From Zoogloea sp. (GTDB lineage: Bacteria > Pseudomonadota > Gammaproteobacteria > Burkholderiales > Rhodocyclaceae), in contig JAFLDU010000011.1 in the NCBI GenBank assembly GCA_017309145.1, forward strand, positions 1-38,745: 38,745 bases of DNA, written 5' to 3'. A program made the position numbers and the translations under genes. A model generated the notes under the pieces. That model was given only the letters and a program-made list of their open reading frames with translations, was not told the origin of the DNA and did not search any database. Each line of letters opens with the position of its first letter. The stretch's first letter is position 1. This document shows, piece by piece, positions 8,044 through 16,700 of the stretch.

Positions 8044-8316
8044 ATGGCACGGATGGTCAATTGCGTGAAGCTCGGTCGTGAGGCCGAAGGTCTGGATTTT
8101 CCGCCCCTCCCCGGCGAGCTCGGCAAGAAGGTGTTCGAGAACGTCTCGAAGGAAGGCTGGCAGCAGTGGGTCAAGCACCAGACCATGCTGATCAACGAAA
8201 ACCGCCTGAACCTGATGGATGCGCGGGCCCGCAAGTATCTGTCGGAGCAGATGGATCGCTACTTCTTCGGCGGCGGTGCGGACCAGATCGGTGGCTACGT
8301 CCCGCCCCAATCCTGA
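8044..8316 (+). CDS. yggX: Fe(2+)-trafficking protein YggX
   Basis: This 90-residue protein is a full-length YggX, a small cytoplasmic protein that protects iron-sulfur clusters and takes part in iron handling under oxidative stress. The conserved N-terminus [17 protein letters not shown] is present with its single Cys at position 7. The family core [21 protein letters not shown] follows, then the Gln/Trp-rich helix region. AGAGGTGAT seven bases before the ATG is a good ribosome-binding site. It is the last gene of the rightward series and is followed by a hairpin-plus-T terminator, so it is probably also transcribed from its own promoter. Assignment is secure from length and motifs. Confidence 0.95.
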   Translation: MARMVNCVKLGREAEGLDFPPLPGELGKKVFENVSKEGWQQWVKHQTMLINENRLNLMDARARKYLSEQMDRYFFGGGADQIGGYVPPQS

Positions 8317-8335
8317 TCGCGCAGCGCGTCCTGCT

Positions 8336-8668
8336 TCAGGATGTGGAAGGCTCCGTCTCCGACGGGGCCTTTTTCACGCCCGCCGGCATCGGGATGCCTT
8401 GCTCCAGGCTGTACAGCCAGGCCAGCAGTTCTGCGACGGCCACATACAGCTCCGGCGGGATGCGGGCGTCCAGGTCCACCTGCATCAGCAGGGCCACCAG
8501 CTCGGGTGATTCGTGGACGTATACACCTGCCTCGCGGGCCCGGGAGATGATCTCCGATGCGATCAACCCGCGCCCCTTGGCGACGACGGTCGGCGCCGCG
8601 TTGGCTGCGTTGTAGGCCAAGGCGACCGCTTCGGCCCGTGGCTCGGCGGGGCGCTCAGGGCTGTTCAT
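8336..8668 (-). CDS. FlhB C-terminal-domain homologue (YlqH/FlhX type)
   Basis: This 110-residue protein matches only the cytoplasmic C-terminal domain of the flagellar export switch protein FlhB. The signatures AVALAYNAANAAPTVVAKG and ASEIISRAREAGVYVHESPELVALL correspond to the FlhB segment after the autocleavage site. The membrane half and the NPTH site are absent, as is usual for these stand-alone paralogues encoded beside fliK. Known relatives can partly replace the cleaved FlhB C-terminus in export switching. Its 5' end overlaps fliK by 14 bp, so it is translationally coupled. It is the last gene of the flagellar series and its 3' end overlaps the yggX terminator on the other strand. Confidence 0.85.
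   Translation of the reverse strand: MNSPERPAEPRAEAVALAYNAANAAPTVVAKGRGLIASEIISRAREAGVYVHESPELVALLMQVDLDARIPPELYVAVAELLAWLYSLEQGIPMPAGVKKAPSETEPSTS
8347..8374 (+). terminator. Rho-independent terminator after yggX
   Basis: AAGGCTCCGTC (8347-8357) pairs with GACGGGGCCTT (8361-8371), with one G-T wobble and a 3-nt loop, and runs into TTTTT (8370-8374). It ends rightward transcription 30 bp after yggX. It lies inside the 3' end of the converging flhB-like gene. Confidence 0.8.
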
Positions 8669-9764
8669 CGGGCACCTTCAACTCGGCCACCAGACCGGTC
8701 AGCGGTACATTGGCTGCGGCCAGTGCGTCGGCCAGGCGCGGCTGCCCGGCTTCGAGCAGGGCACGGCTGCCGGCCTCGCTGGTGATGAGCCGCACGGCCA
8801 CGCCTGCCGGGGTCAGGTGCAGGCGTGCTTCGATCCCGCCCAGGCCCGGCAGGGTCAGGCGCAGGGTGGTGTTCCAGTAGGGTTCAGGATTGCCGTCTTC
8901 GCTGCTCTCGCGACCTTCCGGGTCCTCGATCTCCCATTCCATCATCTGACCGGGCCAGACCTGGCCCTGCCAGGCGACCTGGTGGGTGGCGAGGGTGTCG
9001 AGCTGCTGGTGCACGAGGGGCACGAGGCGTTCCGCGACGGGTTGGGTGTCACCCTTGAGTGGCGCAGCACCACTTGCCATGGTGGTGGCCGCTTCGCTGG
9101 CTTCGCCGCGGGCGGCCGCCGTGGTGAGCGGTGGCAGGTTGCTGCCGCGGCCGGCGTCGGCCTCCCGGGGGGCGTGGGGGGCTTCCCGGCCCTGGGGTTC
9201 GCGGAGCAGGGTGGCGGTGTCGATCTGCCCGGCCAGCCAGCGGGCCTGGTGGGATTCGTAGAACAGGCCGCTGCCGCTGACCGCGCTGCCCAGCTTGCCG
9301 GCCAACTGGTTGATGGCCTCCTGGTTGCCCGGTGGAGCGCCGACCAGGGGCTGACCTTCGCTCAGCTTGGCGGTGCCTGCTGGCGGCTGGCCTGTGAGCA
9401 GGAAGCTGATCAGCTTGCCGGTCTGGCTGAGGGCTGGTTTGTCACCCGGTGCAGGCTGAGGATTGGCCAGCTGGGCGAAGACCGCCCGGGGCGTGACATG
9501 ACTGACGATGAGTTCGAGGGTGTCGCCCGATTTGACTGCCTGGGGCAGGGACAACACCACCTCGCGGCCGTTCACCCGTCCCTGGTAGGTGTTGTCCTGG
9601 TTGTCCCGGTGGAGCGTGGCGATGATGCGCTCGCCGGGCGTGAAATCCGGAAGCCGGGAGGAGATGGCCCTCACCCGGTTGAGCGGCGAAACAGTCGGTT
9701 CTGTCGAGAAGAAACTCGCCTCGGTAAGCATCCGCAGGCGGGAGGCGAGGTCGCTGGGAATCAT
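8655..9764 (-). CDS. fliK: Flagellar hook-length control protein
   Basis: FliK is the secreted ruler that sets hook length and switches the export gate to filament substrates. This 369-residue protein has a variable N-terminal half and a Pro/Ala/Gly-rich middle. The C-terminal FliK domain follows at about residues 270-360, with Trp-rich and LTLPGLGGIEARLHLTPAGV-like strands. Sequence conservation is low in this family, so position strengthens the call: it lies between fliT and an flhB-C homologue and overlaps the latter. The ATG at 9764 has no strong ribosome-binding site and lies 29 bp after fliT. Confidence 0.82.
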   Translation of the reverse strand: MIPSDLASRLRMLTEASFFSTEPTVSPLNRVRAISSRLPDFTPGERIIATLHRDNQDNTYQGRVNGREVVLSLPQAVKSGDTLELIVSHVTPRAVFAQLANPQPAPGDKPALSQTGKLISFLLTGQPPAGTAKLSEGQPLVGAPPGNQEAINQLAGKLGSAVSGSGLFYESHQARWLAGQIDTATLLREPQGREAPHAPREADAGRGSNLPPLTTAAARGEASEAATTMASGAAPLKGDTQPVAERLVPLVHQQLDTLATHQVAWQGQVWPGQMMEWEIEDPEGRESSEDGNPEPYWNTTLRLTLPGLGGIEARLHLTPAGVAVRLITSEAGSRALLEAGQPRLADALAAANVPLTGLVAELKVPDEQP

Positions 9765-9793
9765 GGCGTTTCGCCCGCCTGCGTGCAGGAGGT

Positions 9794-10138
9794 TCAGCTG
9801 GCGTCGGGGTCGCCGTACGCTGAGCGGATGTTGCGGGCGCGTGTTCCGCCGGACAGTAGTTGGCGCACGTTGTCCATCCAGGGCTCGGTATGGACGCGGA
9901 CTTCCTTGTCGTCATCGAGAATGCGACGGATCAGCGCCATCTTCTTCTTGCGTTCTTCCTCCGACATCTGTCTGGGTCGGCCGGGGAAGCCCAGTGCTTC
10001 TTCGACGCCGAGGCGGTCGCGCAGGGAGGCCACCTGGCGCTCGAGCCGGGTCAGTCTGTCCCAGTCATTGGCGCGGGCGGCATCCACCATCTCGGTGGAG
10101 TAGTTGCTCATCTGTTCCAGAAGGGCGAGGGAGCTCAT
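9794..10138 (-). CDS. fliT: Flagellar export chaperone FliT
   Basis: FliT is the export chaperone of the filament cap protein FliD and, in enterics, an antagonist of FlhDC. This 114-residue protein is mostly helical and charged (LALLEQMSNYSTEMVDAARANDWDRLTRLE, then a basic EEERKKKMALIRRIL segment), which fits the short, poorly conserved family. Identification relies largely on its place directly after fliS. GGAG seven bases before the ATG is a good ribosome-binding site. Confidence 0.8.
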   Translation of the reverse strand: MSSLALLEQMSNYSTEMVDAARANDWDRLTRLERQVASLRDRLGVEEALGFPGRPRQMSEEERKKKMALIRRILDDDKEVRVHTEPWMDNVRQLLSGGTRARNIRSAYGDPDAS

Positions 10139-10157
10139 GCAGTATCTCCGGGCTTTC

Positions 10158-10571
10158 TTAGCGGTGGACCTGGTCGGACGTGCCGATCTCTTCCCAGGCG
10201 CCTTTCAAATCATTCAGCAATCGGGTGACTTCGTCCAGTGCCGGCTGGCTGTTGTGCAGATTCGCGTACACCAGGCGCTGGGTCATATAGTCATACAGGG
10301 CACCTAGGCGTTCAGCCAGTTCACCGCCCGCTTCGTAGTCGAGGCTGACCTTGAGGCCGTTGGTGATGATTTCGATGGCCTGCGAGATGGCCTTCCCCTT
10401 GGTGGGGACGTCCTTGATCTCCAGAGCGCTGCTGGCCTTGCCGATCTGTAGCAGGGCGCCCTCGAAAAGCATCAGGATGAGTTTGTGGGGGTCGGCCGTC
10501 GTGACGCCCGTTTCCACGCCGATTTCGGCATACATGGTGGCGGAACGACGACTCGCCAGGCCAAACGACAT
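10158..10571 (-). CDS. fliS: Flagellin export chaperone FliS
   Basis: FliS binds the flagellin C-terminus and prevents early polymerisation in the cytoplasm. The protein has the family core: YAEIGVETGVTTADPHKLI, LMLFEGAL, KGKAISQAIEII and the C-terminal LLNDLKGAWEEI helix. Two ATGs lie in tandem. The second (10571, MSFGLAS) is preferred because AGGAG lies six bases upstream, against three for the ATG at 10574. It sits between fliD and fliT with gaps of 15 and 19 bp, the usual late-flagellar order. Confidence 0.93.
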   Translation of the reverse strand: MSFGLASRRSATMYAEIGVETGVTTADPHKLILMLFEGALLQIGKASSALEIKDVPTKGKAISQAIEIITNGLKVSLDYEAGGELAERLGALYDYMTQRLVYANLHNSQPALDEVTRLLNDLKGAWEEIGTSDQVHR

Positions 10572-10586
10572 CATGTTCTCCTGGGG

Positions 10587-11972
10587 TTAGAGGCTGCTGA
10601 GCAGCGACAGCTGCTGGCTGAGATAGCTGCTGGTTGTGCTCATGCTGGCCATGGAGGTGTCCAGGGCCGTGAACTGGGCCCGGTAATTTTTTTCGATTGC
10701 GGTCAGGCGGTTGTTGAGTGCATCAATCTGCTTGGTGAGCCCCCGGACGCTGGAGCTGAGGCCTTCCGTCCGCGCGGAAACCACGCCGCCGGTGTCGAGC
10801 AGCTGAGTCGTGGCAGTCTTCATGGCGCTGCCGTACACGCCGATGGCGTTGGCGACCGCCGAGAAATTGGTGCTCACCGCCTTGTCGAACTTGGTGCTGT
10901 CGATCTTGAGGCTACCGTCAGTCTGGAAGGCGATTCCCATGTCGCCCAGGCTGCGAACGGAGGTGCCGGCCAGTTCGGCGGGCAGATTGCTCAGCGCGGA
11001 GCGGATCTGGCTCTGCACATTGCGCAGCGATGCATCGCCATTGAGGACCGCCCCCTTCTTGGAAGTGGCGTCGTAGGCGCTCAGGCTCTTGATCGAGGAG
11101 TTCAGCGTGTTGTAGGCATTGACGAAGGTGTCGAGCTTGGACTTCAGGTCGGCGTTGTCCCGCGTCACGTTCAGGGTGGTCGTGCCGGTCTTCGACAGCT
11201 CAAGCGTCACGCCATCGATCGCATTGGTGATCGTGTTGCCGCTGGTGGCGATGGAGATGCCCTGAATCTTGACGGCAGCATCCGTCGCCGCCTGGGTCTG
11301 ACTGAACGCGCTGGACACACTGATGGGGCTGCCCGGATTGTTGGGGTCGATGAAGCTGACCGTGCCGGACAGGCTGACCGCATTGGCCGTACCGCCGCTG
11401 CTGGCGGTGAGGAGCAGGTTCTGCTTGCCGCCGGTGTCGGTGACGATGCTCGCATTGACCCCGGCTCCTGCCTTGTTGATGGCGTCACGTACCGCGGCCA
11501 GGGTGTTCTGGCTGCTTTCCAGGGTGATGTCGACCGTCGTGCTGCCCTTGGTAATGCTCAGGGTCCGGCTGCTGTCGGAGCCAAAATCGAGCACCTGGGC
11601 ATCGGCCGCGTAGGTCGGGCCGAGGGCCAGGCGCTGGTTGGTGGCGAGTGCCGTGACTTCGACCGAGTAGCTGCCGGCAACGGCGGAGCTGGTCGTGCTT
11701 GCCGTCCCGATGGACGAATCGGCAAGGCTTGCCTTGTAGGCGGAAAAAGATGCCGTCGCGCTCTGCCCGATTGCCGGTGTCAGTGCTTTGGCTGCAGCCT
11801 GGAGGGACGAAAGGTTGCTTTTGATCGTGCCCAGTGCCGAGATCTTGGACTGATAGCTGCTCTGTTGGGACTGGAGCTTGCTGAGTGGCTGCCTCTCAAT
11901 GGACATCAGGCCGGTGACGATCGACTCGACGTTAAGTCCGGAGCCAATGCCTGCCGAAGAAAGTGTTGCCAT
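10587..11972 (-). CDS. fliD: Flagellar filament cap protein (hook-associated protein 2)
   Basis: FliD caps the growing filament and guides flagellin assembly. The 461-residue protein has the conserved N-terminus (SSAGIGSGLNVESIVTGLM) and the FliD_N coiled coil (QSSYQSKISALGTIKSNL). Ser/Thr-rich variable middle domains follow, then a C-terminal coiled coil (LTKQIDALNNRLTAIEKNYRAQF). GGGAG precedes the ATG and a sigma-28-like promoter lies 38-64 bp upstream. It heads the run fliD-fliS-fliT-fliK-flhB-like, which is closely spaced and probably one transcript. Confidence 0.94.
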   Translation of the reverse strand: MATLSSAGIGSGLNVESIVTGLMSIERQPLSKLQSQQSSYQSKISALGTIKSNLSSLQAAAKALTPAIGQSATASFSAYKASLADSSIGTASTTSSAVAGSYSVEVTALATNQRLALGPTYAADAQVLDFGSDSSRTLSITKGSTTVDITLESSQNTLAAVRDAINKAGAGVNASIVTDTGGKQNLLLTASSGGTANAVSLSGTVSFIDPNNPGSPISVSSAFSQTQAATDAAVKIQGISIATSGNTITNAIDGVTLELSKTGTTTLNVTRDNADLKSKLDTFVNAYNTLNSSIKSLSAYDATSKKGAVLNGDASLRNVQSQIRSALSNLPAELAGTSVRSLGDMGIAFQTDGSLKIDSTKFDKAVSTNFSAVANAIGVYGSAMKTATTQLLDTGGVVSARTEGLSSSVRGLTKQIDALNNRLTAIEKNYRAQFTALDTSMASMSTTSSYLSQQLSLLSSL

Positions 11973-12009
11973 GATGTACTCCCGTCTTGCTGTGTTGCTG
12001 CTGTGTGGA

Positions 12010-12036
12010 ATTACGGCGGCTGGATCTCAAACTTGA
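12010..12036 (-). promoter_or_regulatory. Sigma-28 (FliA) promoter of fliD
   Basis: On the minus strand TCAAGTTT, an 11-base spacer and GCCGTAAT match the flagellar sigma-28 consensus TAAAGTTT-N11-GCCGATAA in 7 of 8 and 5 of 8 positions. It is placed correctly upstream of fliD, which is a late flagellar gene in most bacteria. Confidence 0.8.
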
Positions 12037-12103
12037 GTGTCTTGCCGGTATTCCAGTCTAGTTGCATGGACCGTGCCAGCCCATCGAAGGTTGCCTGCAG
12101 ATC

Positions 12104-12130
12104 AAAAAAAACCCGCCTTTCTGGCGGGTT
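12104..12130 (-). terminator. Rho-independent terminator after flaG
   Basis: On the minus strand AACCCGCC (12130-12123) pairs with GGCGGGTT (12117-12110) around a 5-nt loop and runs into a T-tract (12111-12104). It lies 43 bp past the flaG stop and separates fliC-flaG transcription from fliD. Confidence 0.9.
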
Positions 12131-12173
12131 CTGATGAATGCTCGGAAGCGGGCCCGGCGGACGGGGGGAGGGC

Positions 12174-12572
12174 TCAGGCTTGCTGTTTCACCAGCAGGCC
12201 CTGGAGCTTGTCGAGGGCCTTGGCGATCTCCAGGACTTCCTGAGAGGGAATCTGCCGGATGACCTTCTTGGATTCCGTGTCGATGACCTTGACCACTGGC
12301 ACGCCCACATCTTCGTCGATCGAGAACTGCAGGCCGTTGACGTTCTGTTTGACGACGTCCTGGATCTGTTTGACCGCCTGGGTGAGTTGCTCGCTGCTGG
12401 GCTGGATCGCTCCATTCTGCAGAAGCGCCTGAGGGTCCTGGGCGGGGGCTGCGGCAGTCGCGGGGTCGGGGGCGGCTTCCGCCTTGCGAGCAGCGGCAGA
12501 TCCCTGGCTGGCCGAAGACAGGGTCTGGAGTGCGTATTGGGTGTTGCTCGCGTTGATTGGCTGGATGCTCAT
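12174..12572 (-). CDS. flaG: Flagellar protein FlaG
   Basis: FlaG is a small protein of unclear biochemical role, usually encoded beside flagellin and linked to filament length. The 132-residue protein has an Ala/Gln-rich N-terminal half and the conserved C-terminal domain LQFSIDEDVGVPVVKVIDTESKKVIRQIPSQE. It lies 74 bp after fliC, with a hairpin in the gap, and before a strong terminator. It is therefore likely transcribed by read-through from the fliC promoter. GGGGA about seven bases before the ATG can serve as its ribosome-binding site. Confidence 0.9.
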   Translation of the reverse strand: MSIQPINASNTQYALQTLSSASQGSAAARKAEAAPDPATAAAPAQDPQALLQNGAIQPSSEQLTQAVKQIQDVVKQNVNGLQFSIDEDVGVPVVKVIDTESKKVIRQIPSQEVLEIAKALDKLQGLLVKQQA

Positions 12573-12595
12573 GATTGTTTCCCCATGTGTGCGAA

Positions 12596-12627
12596 CAGCG
12601 TCACCCTGTTGGAACCGGGCGACGCTG
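12596..12627 (-). repeat. Hairpin between fliC and flaG
   Basis: CAGCGTC (12596-12602) and GACGCTG (12621-12627) are perfect inverted repeats, with a further CCC/GGG pairing possible inside. There is no T-tract. It may stabilise the fliC mRNA 3' end or lower flaG expression relative to flagellin. Confidence 0.5.
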
Positions 12628-12646
12628 CGGTACTACCGATCCGTGC

Positions 12647-13507
12647 TTAGCGGAGCAGCGACAGCACGTTGTTGGGCATGCTGTTGGCTTGCGCAACCAT
12701 CGCGGTGCCGGCCTGCTGCAGAATCTGGGCGCGGGTCATGTTGGCGGTTTCCTTCGCGAAGTCGGCGTCCATGATACGGCCGCGGGAGGCGTTCGCGTTT
12801 TCGGAGGCCACCTGCAGGGTCTGGACCACCGAGGTAAAGCGGTTCTGCACGGCACCCCAGTTGGCGCGGGCGGTGTTGAGCTCGTTGAGGGCAGTGTCGA
12901 TCGAGGCGATCGCCGCGCTGGCATTCGCAATCCCTGCACTGCCTGCGCCGGAGATCGAAGCGCCGCTGATCGAACCGGCGCTGGTGGTGCCGAAGGTGCC
13001 GGAAGACAGGCCCACTTGGCCGCTGGTCACCGAGATCGAGTCGGTCGAGGCGGTACCGGCGCCAACCTGGAACGAGAAGTCCGAGGTCACGCTCAGCACG
13101 TTCTGGCCGTTGAACTGGGTGCCGGAAACGACCCGCGCGATTTCCTGGTTGAGTTGCTGGAATTCAGTGTCCAAGCTGGCACGGTCACCACTGCTATACA
13201 CGCCGTTGGCGGCCTGGACGGCCAGTTCGCGCATCCGCTGGAGGTTGTCGGTGATGGCCTGCATCGCGCTTTCAGCGGTCTGCGCCATCGAGATGCCGTC
13301 GTTGGCGTTGCGGATGGCAACGTCGAAGCCCTTGGCCTGGGCGTTCATGCGGTCGGCAATCGCCAGGCCGGCGGCGTCGTCCTTGGCGCTATTGACGCGA
13401 AGGCCCGAGGACAGGCGCTGCACCGACTGCGAGAGGCTGGATTGGGAAGTGCTCAGGTTCCGCTGCGCATTCAGCGACATCGGATTGGTGTTGATTGTGG
13501 CAGCCAT
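12647..13507 (-). CDS. fliC: Flagellin
   Basis: This is the filament subunit. Both conserved ends are present. The N-terminal D0/D1 domain reads MAATINTNPMSLNAQRNL, then SGLRVNSAKDDAAGLAIADRM. The C-terminal domain includes ENANASRGRIMDADFAKETANM and ends NNVLSLLR. At 286 residues it is short, with almost no D2/D3. The middle (about residues 145-195) is a low-complexity Ser/Gly/Ala/Thr stretch that would be surface-exposed and could carry O-linked sugars. AGGAG precedes the ATG and a sigma-28-like promoter lies about 93-119 bp upstream. A glycosyltransferase gene lies immediately upstream. Confidence 0.97.
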   Translation of the reverse strand: MAATINTNPMSLNAQRNLSTSQSSLSQSVQRLSSGLRVNSAKDDAAGLAIADRMNAQAKGFDVAIRNANDGISMAQTAESAMQAITDNLQRMRELAVQAANGVYSSGDRASLDTEFQQLNQEIARVVSGTQFNGQNVLSVTSDFSFQVGAGTASTDSISVTSGQVGLSSGTFGTTSAGSISGASISGAGSAGIANASAAIASIDTALNELNTARANWGAVQNRFTSVVQTLQVASENANASRGRIMDADFAKETANMTRAQILQQAGTAMVAQANSMPNNVLSLLR

Positions 13508-13599
13508 TTTGGTTCTCCTTCATTCCGTTCAAGATAAGCGTTTCGGCTTAACTTTGGTTCGCCTTGCCCGGTGAGTTAAGGCAACCGCCGTTGATTTCA

Positions 13600-13626
13600 T
13601 TTACGGGATGTGCCTTGGGAACTTTA
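13600..13626 (-). promoter_or_regulatory. Sigma-28 (FliA) promoter of fliC
   Basis: On the minus strand TAAAGTTC, an 11-base spacer and CCCGTAAA match TAAAGTTT-N11-GCCGATAA in 7 of 8 and 5 of 8 positions. The DNA just upstream (13627-13660) is strikingly A/T-rich for this window and could act as an UP element. It implies a 5' leader of about 85 nt. Confidence 0.8.
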
Positions 13627-13725
13627 GAAAATTATTGACTTTTTTGCTTTTGTGTGAATTTTCGATTCCGTCGGCGGATTACCGCCTGGCTTTTGATAGC
13701 GGCGCGGCAGCCCAAAGCTTTAGCC

Positions 13726-13766
13726 AAAAACATCACCACCGACCGAGTTTTTCGGTCGGTGGTGAT
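13726..13766 (-). terminator. Strong terminator after the large glycosyltransferase
   Basis: On the minus strand a perfect 15-bp stem (13766-13752 with 13746-13732) with a 5-nt loop is followed by GTTTTT. It lies 28 bp past the glycosyltransferase stop and would insulate the fliC promoter from upstream transcription. Confidence 0.95.
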
Positions 13767-13794
13767 ATGCTGCTGGGGTGGGGGCTGAGCTGCT

Positions 13795-16700
13795 TTATGG
13801 CCCGTAAGCCGCGAACCAGCTGGCGGTGTGGCTTTCCAGAATGTAGCCGTCCCTGACCCACTGACGTAGGGCAAGCCCGGCGCGACGCAGGGCTTCAGGT
13901 TCGGCGAGCTGCTCGCGGATGCTGCGGATCCAGGTGTCCGGATCATTGGGGAGACGGGTGACCGGGGCGTTCTGGTAGGGATAGATGTCGGTGCAGATCA
14001 CCGGCCAGCCCATTGCGCCGTACTCGAGGAGGCGCAGGTTGCTCTTGGCCTCGTTGAAGGCGTGGATCTCCAGGGGGGCGATGGCCAGATCGAGGTCCAG
14101 CCGTGCGAGGGCCTTCGGATAGGCCCGGAAGTCGAGCTCGAAGCCATGGGATTCGCGCACGAAGGGCTTCAGTGGGTCCGGGCACATGCCCATGAAGATC
14201 CAGTCCACCTCGTCGGCCAGGGCTTCGACCACCGGGTAGATCAGCTCGAGGTCGCCATTGTGCTGCTGGGCGCCAGCCCACCCCACCCGGGGTTTGCGGC
14301 GGGCCAGGCGTCGGACCGGCGCGACCTCGCTCCACAGGGACCATTCGAGGCAGTTGGGCATCAGCCGGATGTCGTCGATCATGCCAGCGCACAGGTCGGC
14401 CAGCGGCTGGGTGCTCACCACCAGACGATCCATGAAGGACAGGTTCCGGCGCAGGCGCTGGCGGCCATCCTTGTAGCCGTTGCGATACATCGGGTGCTTC
14501 TTCGGCAGGTCGGTGACCAGATCGTCCATGGTCAGCACCCGGCGCATGTCGGGGAAGTGGCGGGCGTAGGTTTCCAGCGCGTCGCTCTGCCCGTCGTCCA
14601 GGGGCTGGTGCAGGATCAGCACGTCGGGTTCCGCCCGGGCGATCTCAATGGGGCTCAGGATCCGCATCGTGAAGGCCTTGGGAGGTTCGCTGATCATGGT
14701 ATGGGCCAGGCCGGCCTGGCCGATCATGCGCAGCGGTGCCCGCAGGCGGTACTCTCCCGCGCCGCCTGGAACCGGCGCGGCGAGGATGCGCGGCCGGTCG
14801 TGGAAGTTGATGTCCCAGTCGATCGGCGAGATGTGGTCGGGCTTGTAGGGGAGGGCCAGGCTCAGGTTGCGGTTGTAGGCCGGGTCATGGGCCAGGCGCG
14901 GCATCCAGCGCTCGAGCAGGGCTTCGTTGGCGTGCTGGCCGGCCTGCAGGTCGGCGAGCCGTCCTTCCAGCTTCCGCTGGCGGGCGAGGAAGGACACCGA
15001 GCCGTAGTGGACCAGCGTGCTGTAAGGGGTCCATACCGTCTTGTAGCCCAGCTCGCTGGCCCGCAGGCACAGGTCCAGCGCCCCGTGGATCAGGGGGAAG
15101 CGTTCGGCGTCGAAGCCCTGAAGCGCCTCGAAGACGCTGCGCCGGACCAGCATCGCCGAGCCATTGGCTGCGCTGAGGTTCTGGTCGCACAGGGCGCGTC
15201 CCATGTAGCCGGGATCGTCGATCTCCGCGTCGTTGTTCCAGGCGCTGCCGGCGGTGCCCCGCAGGCCGAGGAGGGTGCCGGTGTCCTGGACCTTGCCGCT
15301 GCCGGGGTAGGTCAGGCGCGGCGAGGTGATGCCGATCTCGGGGCGCTGGGCCAGGGCCATCAGGCGGTCCAGCCAGTCCTCCTGGACGATGTGGATGTCG
15401 TTGTCCAGGAACAGCAGGTAGTCGCCGCGGGCGGCTGCGGCCCCCGTGTTGGCCACCTGCGCCCACTGGAACTCCCCGGGGCTGGGGAGCACCCGGATCG
15501 GATAGCGCCCGCCCTGCTGCGGCAGTGCTGCCAGGTAATCGACGGTGTCCGGGTCGGTGCTGTCGTTGTCGAGGATGAGGATCTCGCAGTTCGGGTAGCT
15601 GGTCCGCTCCTCGAGGCTCTCGATCAGCGGGCGGAGGTATTCCTCACGGTCGCGGGTCGGAATGATGATGGAGACCTGGGGCGAGTCGGGCCAGATGTAC
15701 TTGACCCGGCGGGTGCCGAACAGAGCGCCATCCAGAACTTCGGCGGTGAGGCCCTGGCGATTCAGGTGCTCGGCCAGGGCGGCCTTCTCGGCCTCGGGCT
15801 GGAGCCCGCGGCGGGATTCGCGCGGCAGGTGCGCCAGCACCTGGCTGATGTGACCGATGGCGCCTTCGCCCGCTTGGTCGAGGATGCGCAGGGCGAGGTC
15901 GTAGTTCTCGGCGCCGGTGTGGTTGCCGTAGCGGCCACTGGCCAGGAAGGCATCCTTGGCAATCAGCACGAAGCTGCCGAAATAGGACTGGGCCCGCAGC
16001 AGGTCGAGGTTGACGTCGGGTTTGAACAGCGGCTGGGTGTAGCTGCCGTCGGGTTCCCGGGTGTCCTCGTCGGTGTAGATCAGGCTCCAGCCGGGACGGA
16101 CGTTGATGTAGTCGGCGATCACCTGCAGGGCGTGGGGCTCGAGGGTCAGGCCCGGCTCGATACGGGCCAGCCAGGTGCCCGGCGAGGCGGCGGCCATCTC
16201 GTCGATGACGAAGCCGATATGGGCCTCGTCGCGGAGCGACAGCCACTGCAGGTTGGGAATGTCGGCGACGCCCTCTGGGGTGGGCAGGGCGGTGACCACC
16301 GTCAGCAGCCATTCGGGATAGAGCTGCGGGGAGAGGCTGTCGAGGGTGTCGGCGAGGAGGTTCTCCTCGCCGGCCTGGAGGGCCATCAGCAGGTGGATGC
16401 CGGGGCGCTGGTTCCACTTGAGCACCATGCGTTCGGCCAGCACCTGGGCGTCGATTTCCTGGACGGTCTGGCGCGAGCGCCAGATGGCGTAGTTCCTGTC
16501 GTCGGTGTCGTCCTTGGGGTGGGCCTTTTCGGCACGGGGGCGACTGTCGGCAATGGCCTGGGTCTTCGCCACCAGACGCTCGAGTTCTTCCCAGTAGGCC
16601 TGTTCGAGGCGCTTGTACTTCTGGGTGAGGCCGGGCAGCAGGGCGCGGGCCTCGGCCAGGGCTTGGGCGTCGTCGGAGGCGATCAGCGCATCCGACAGGC

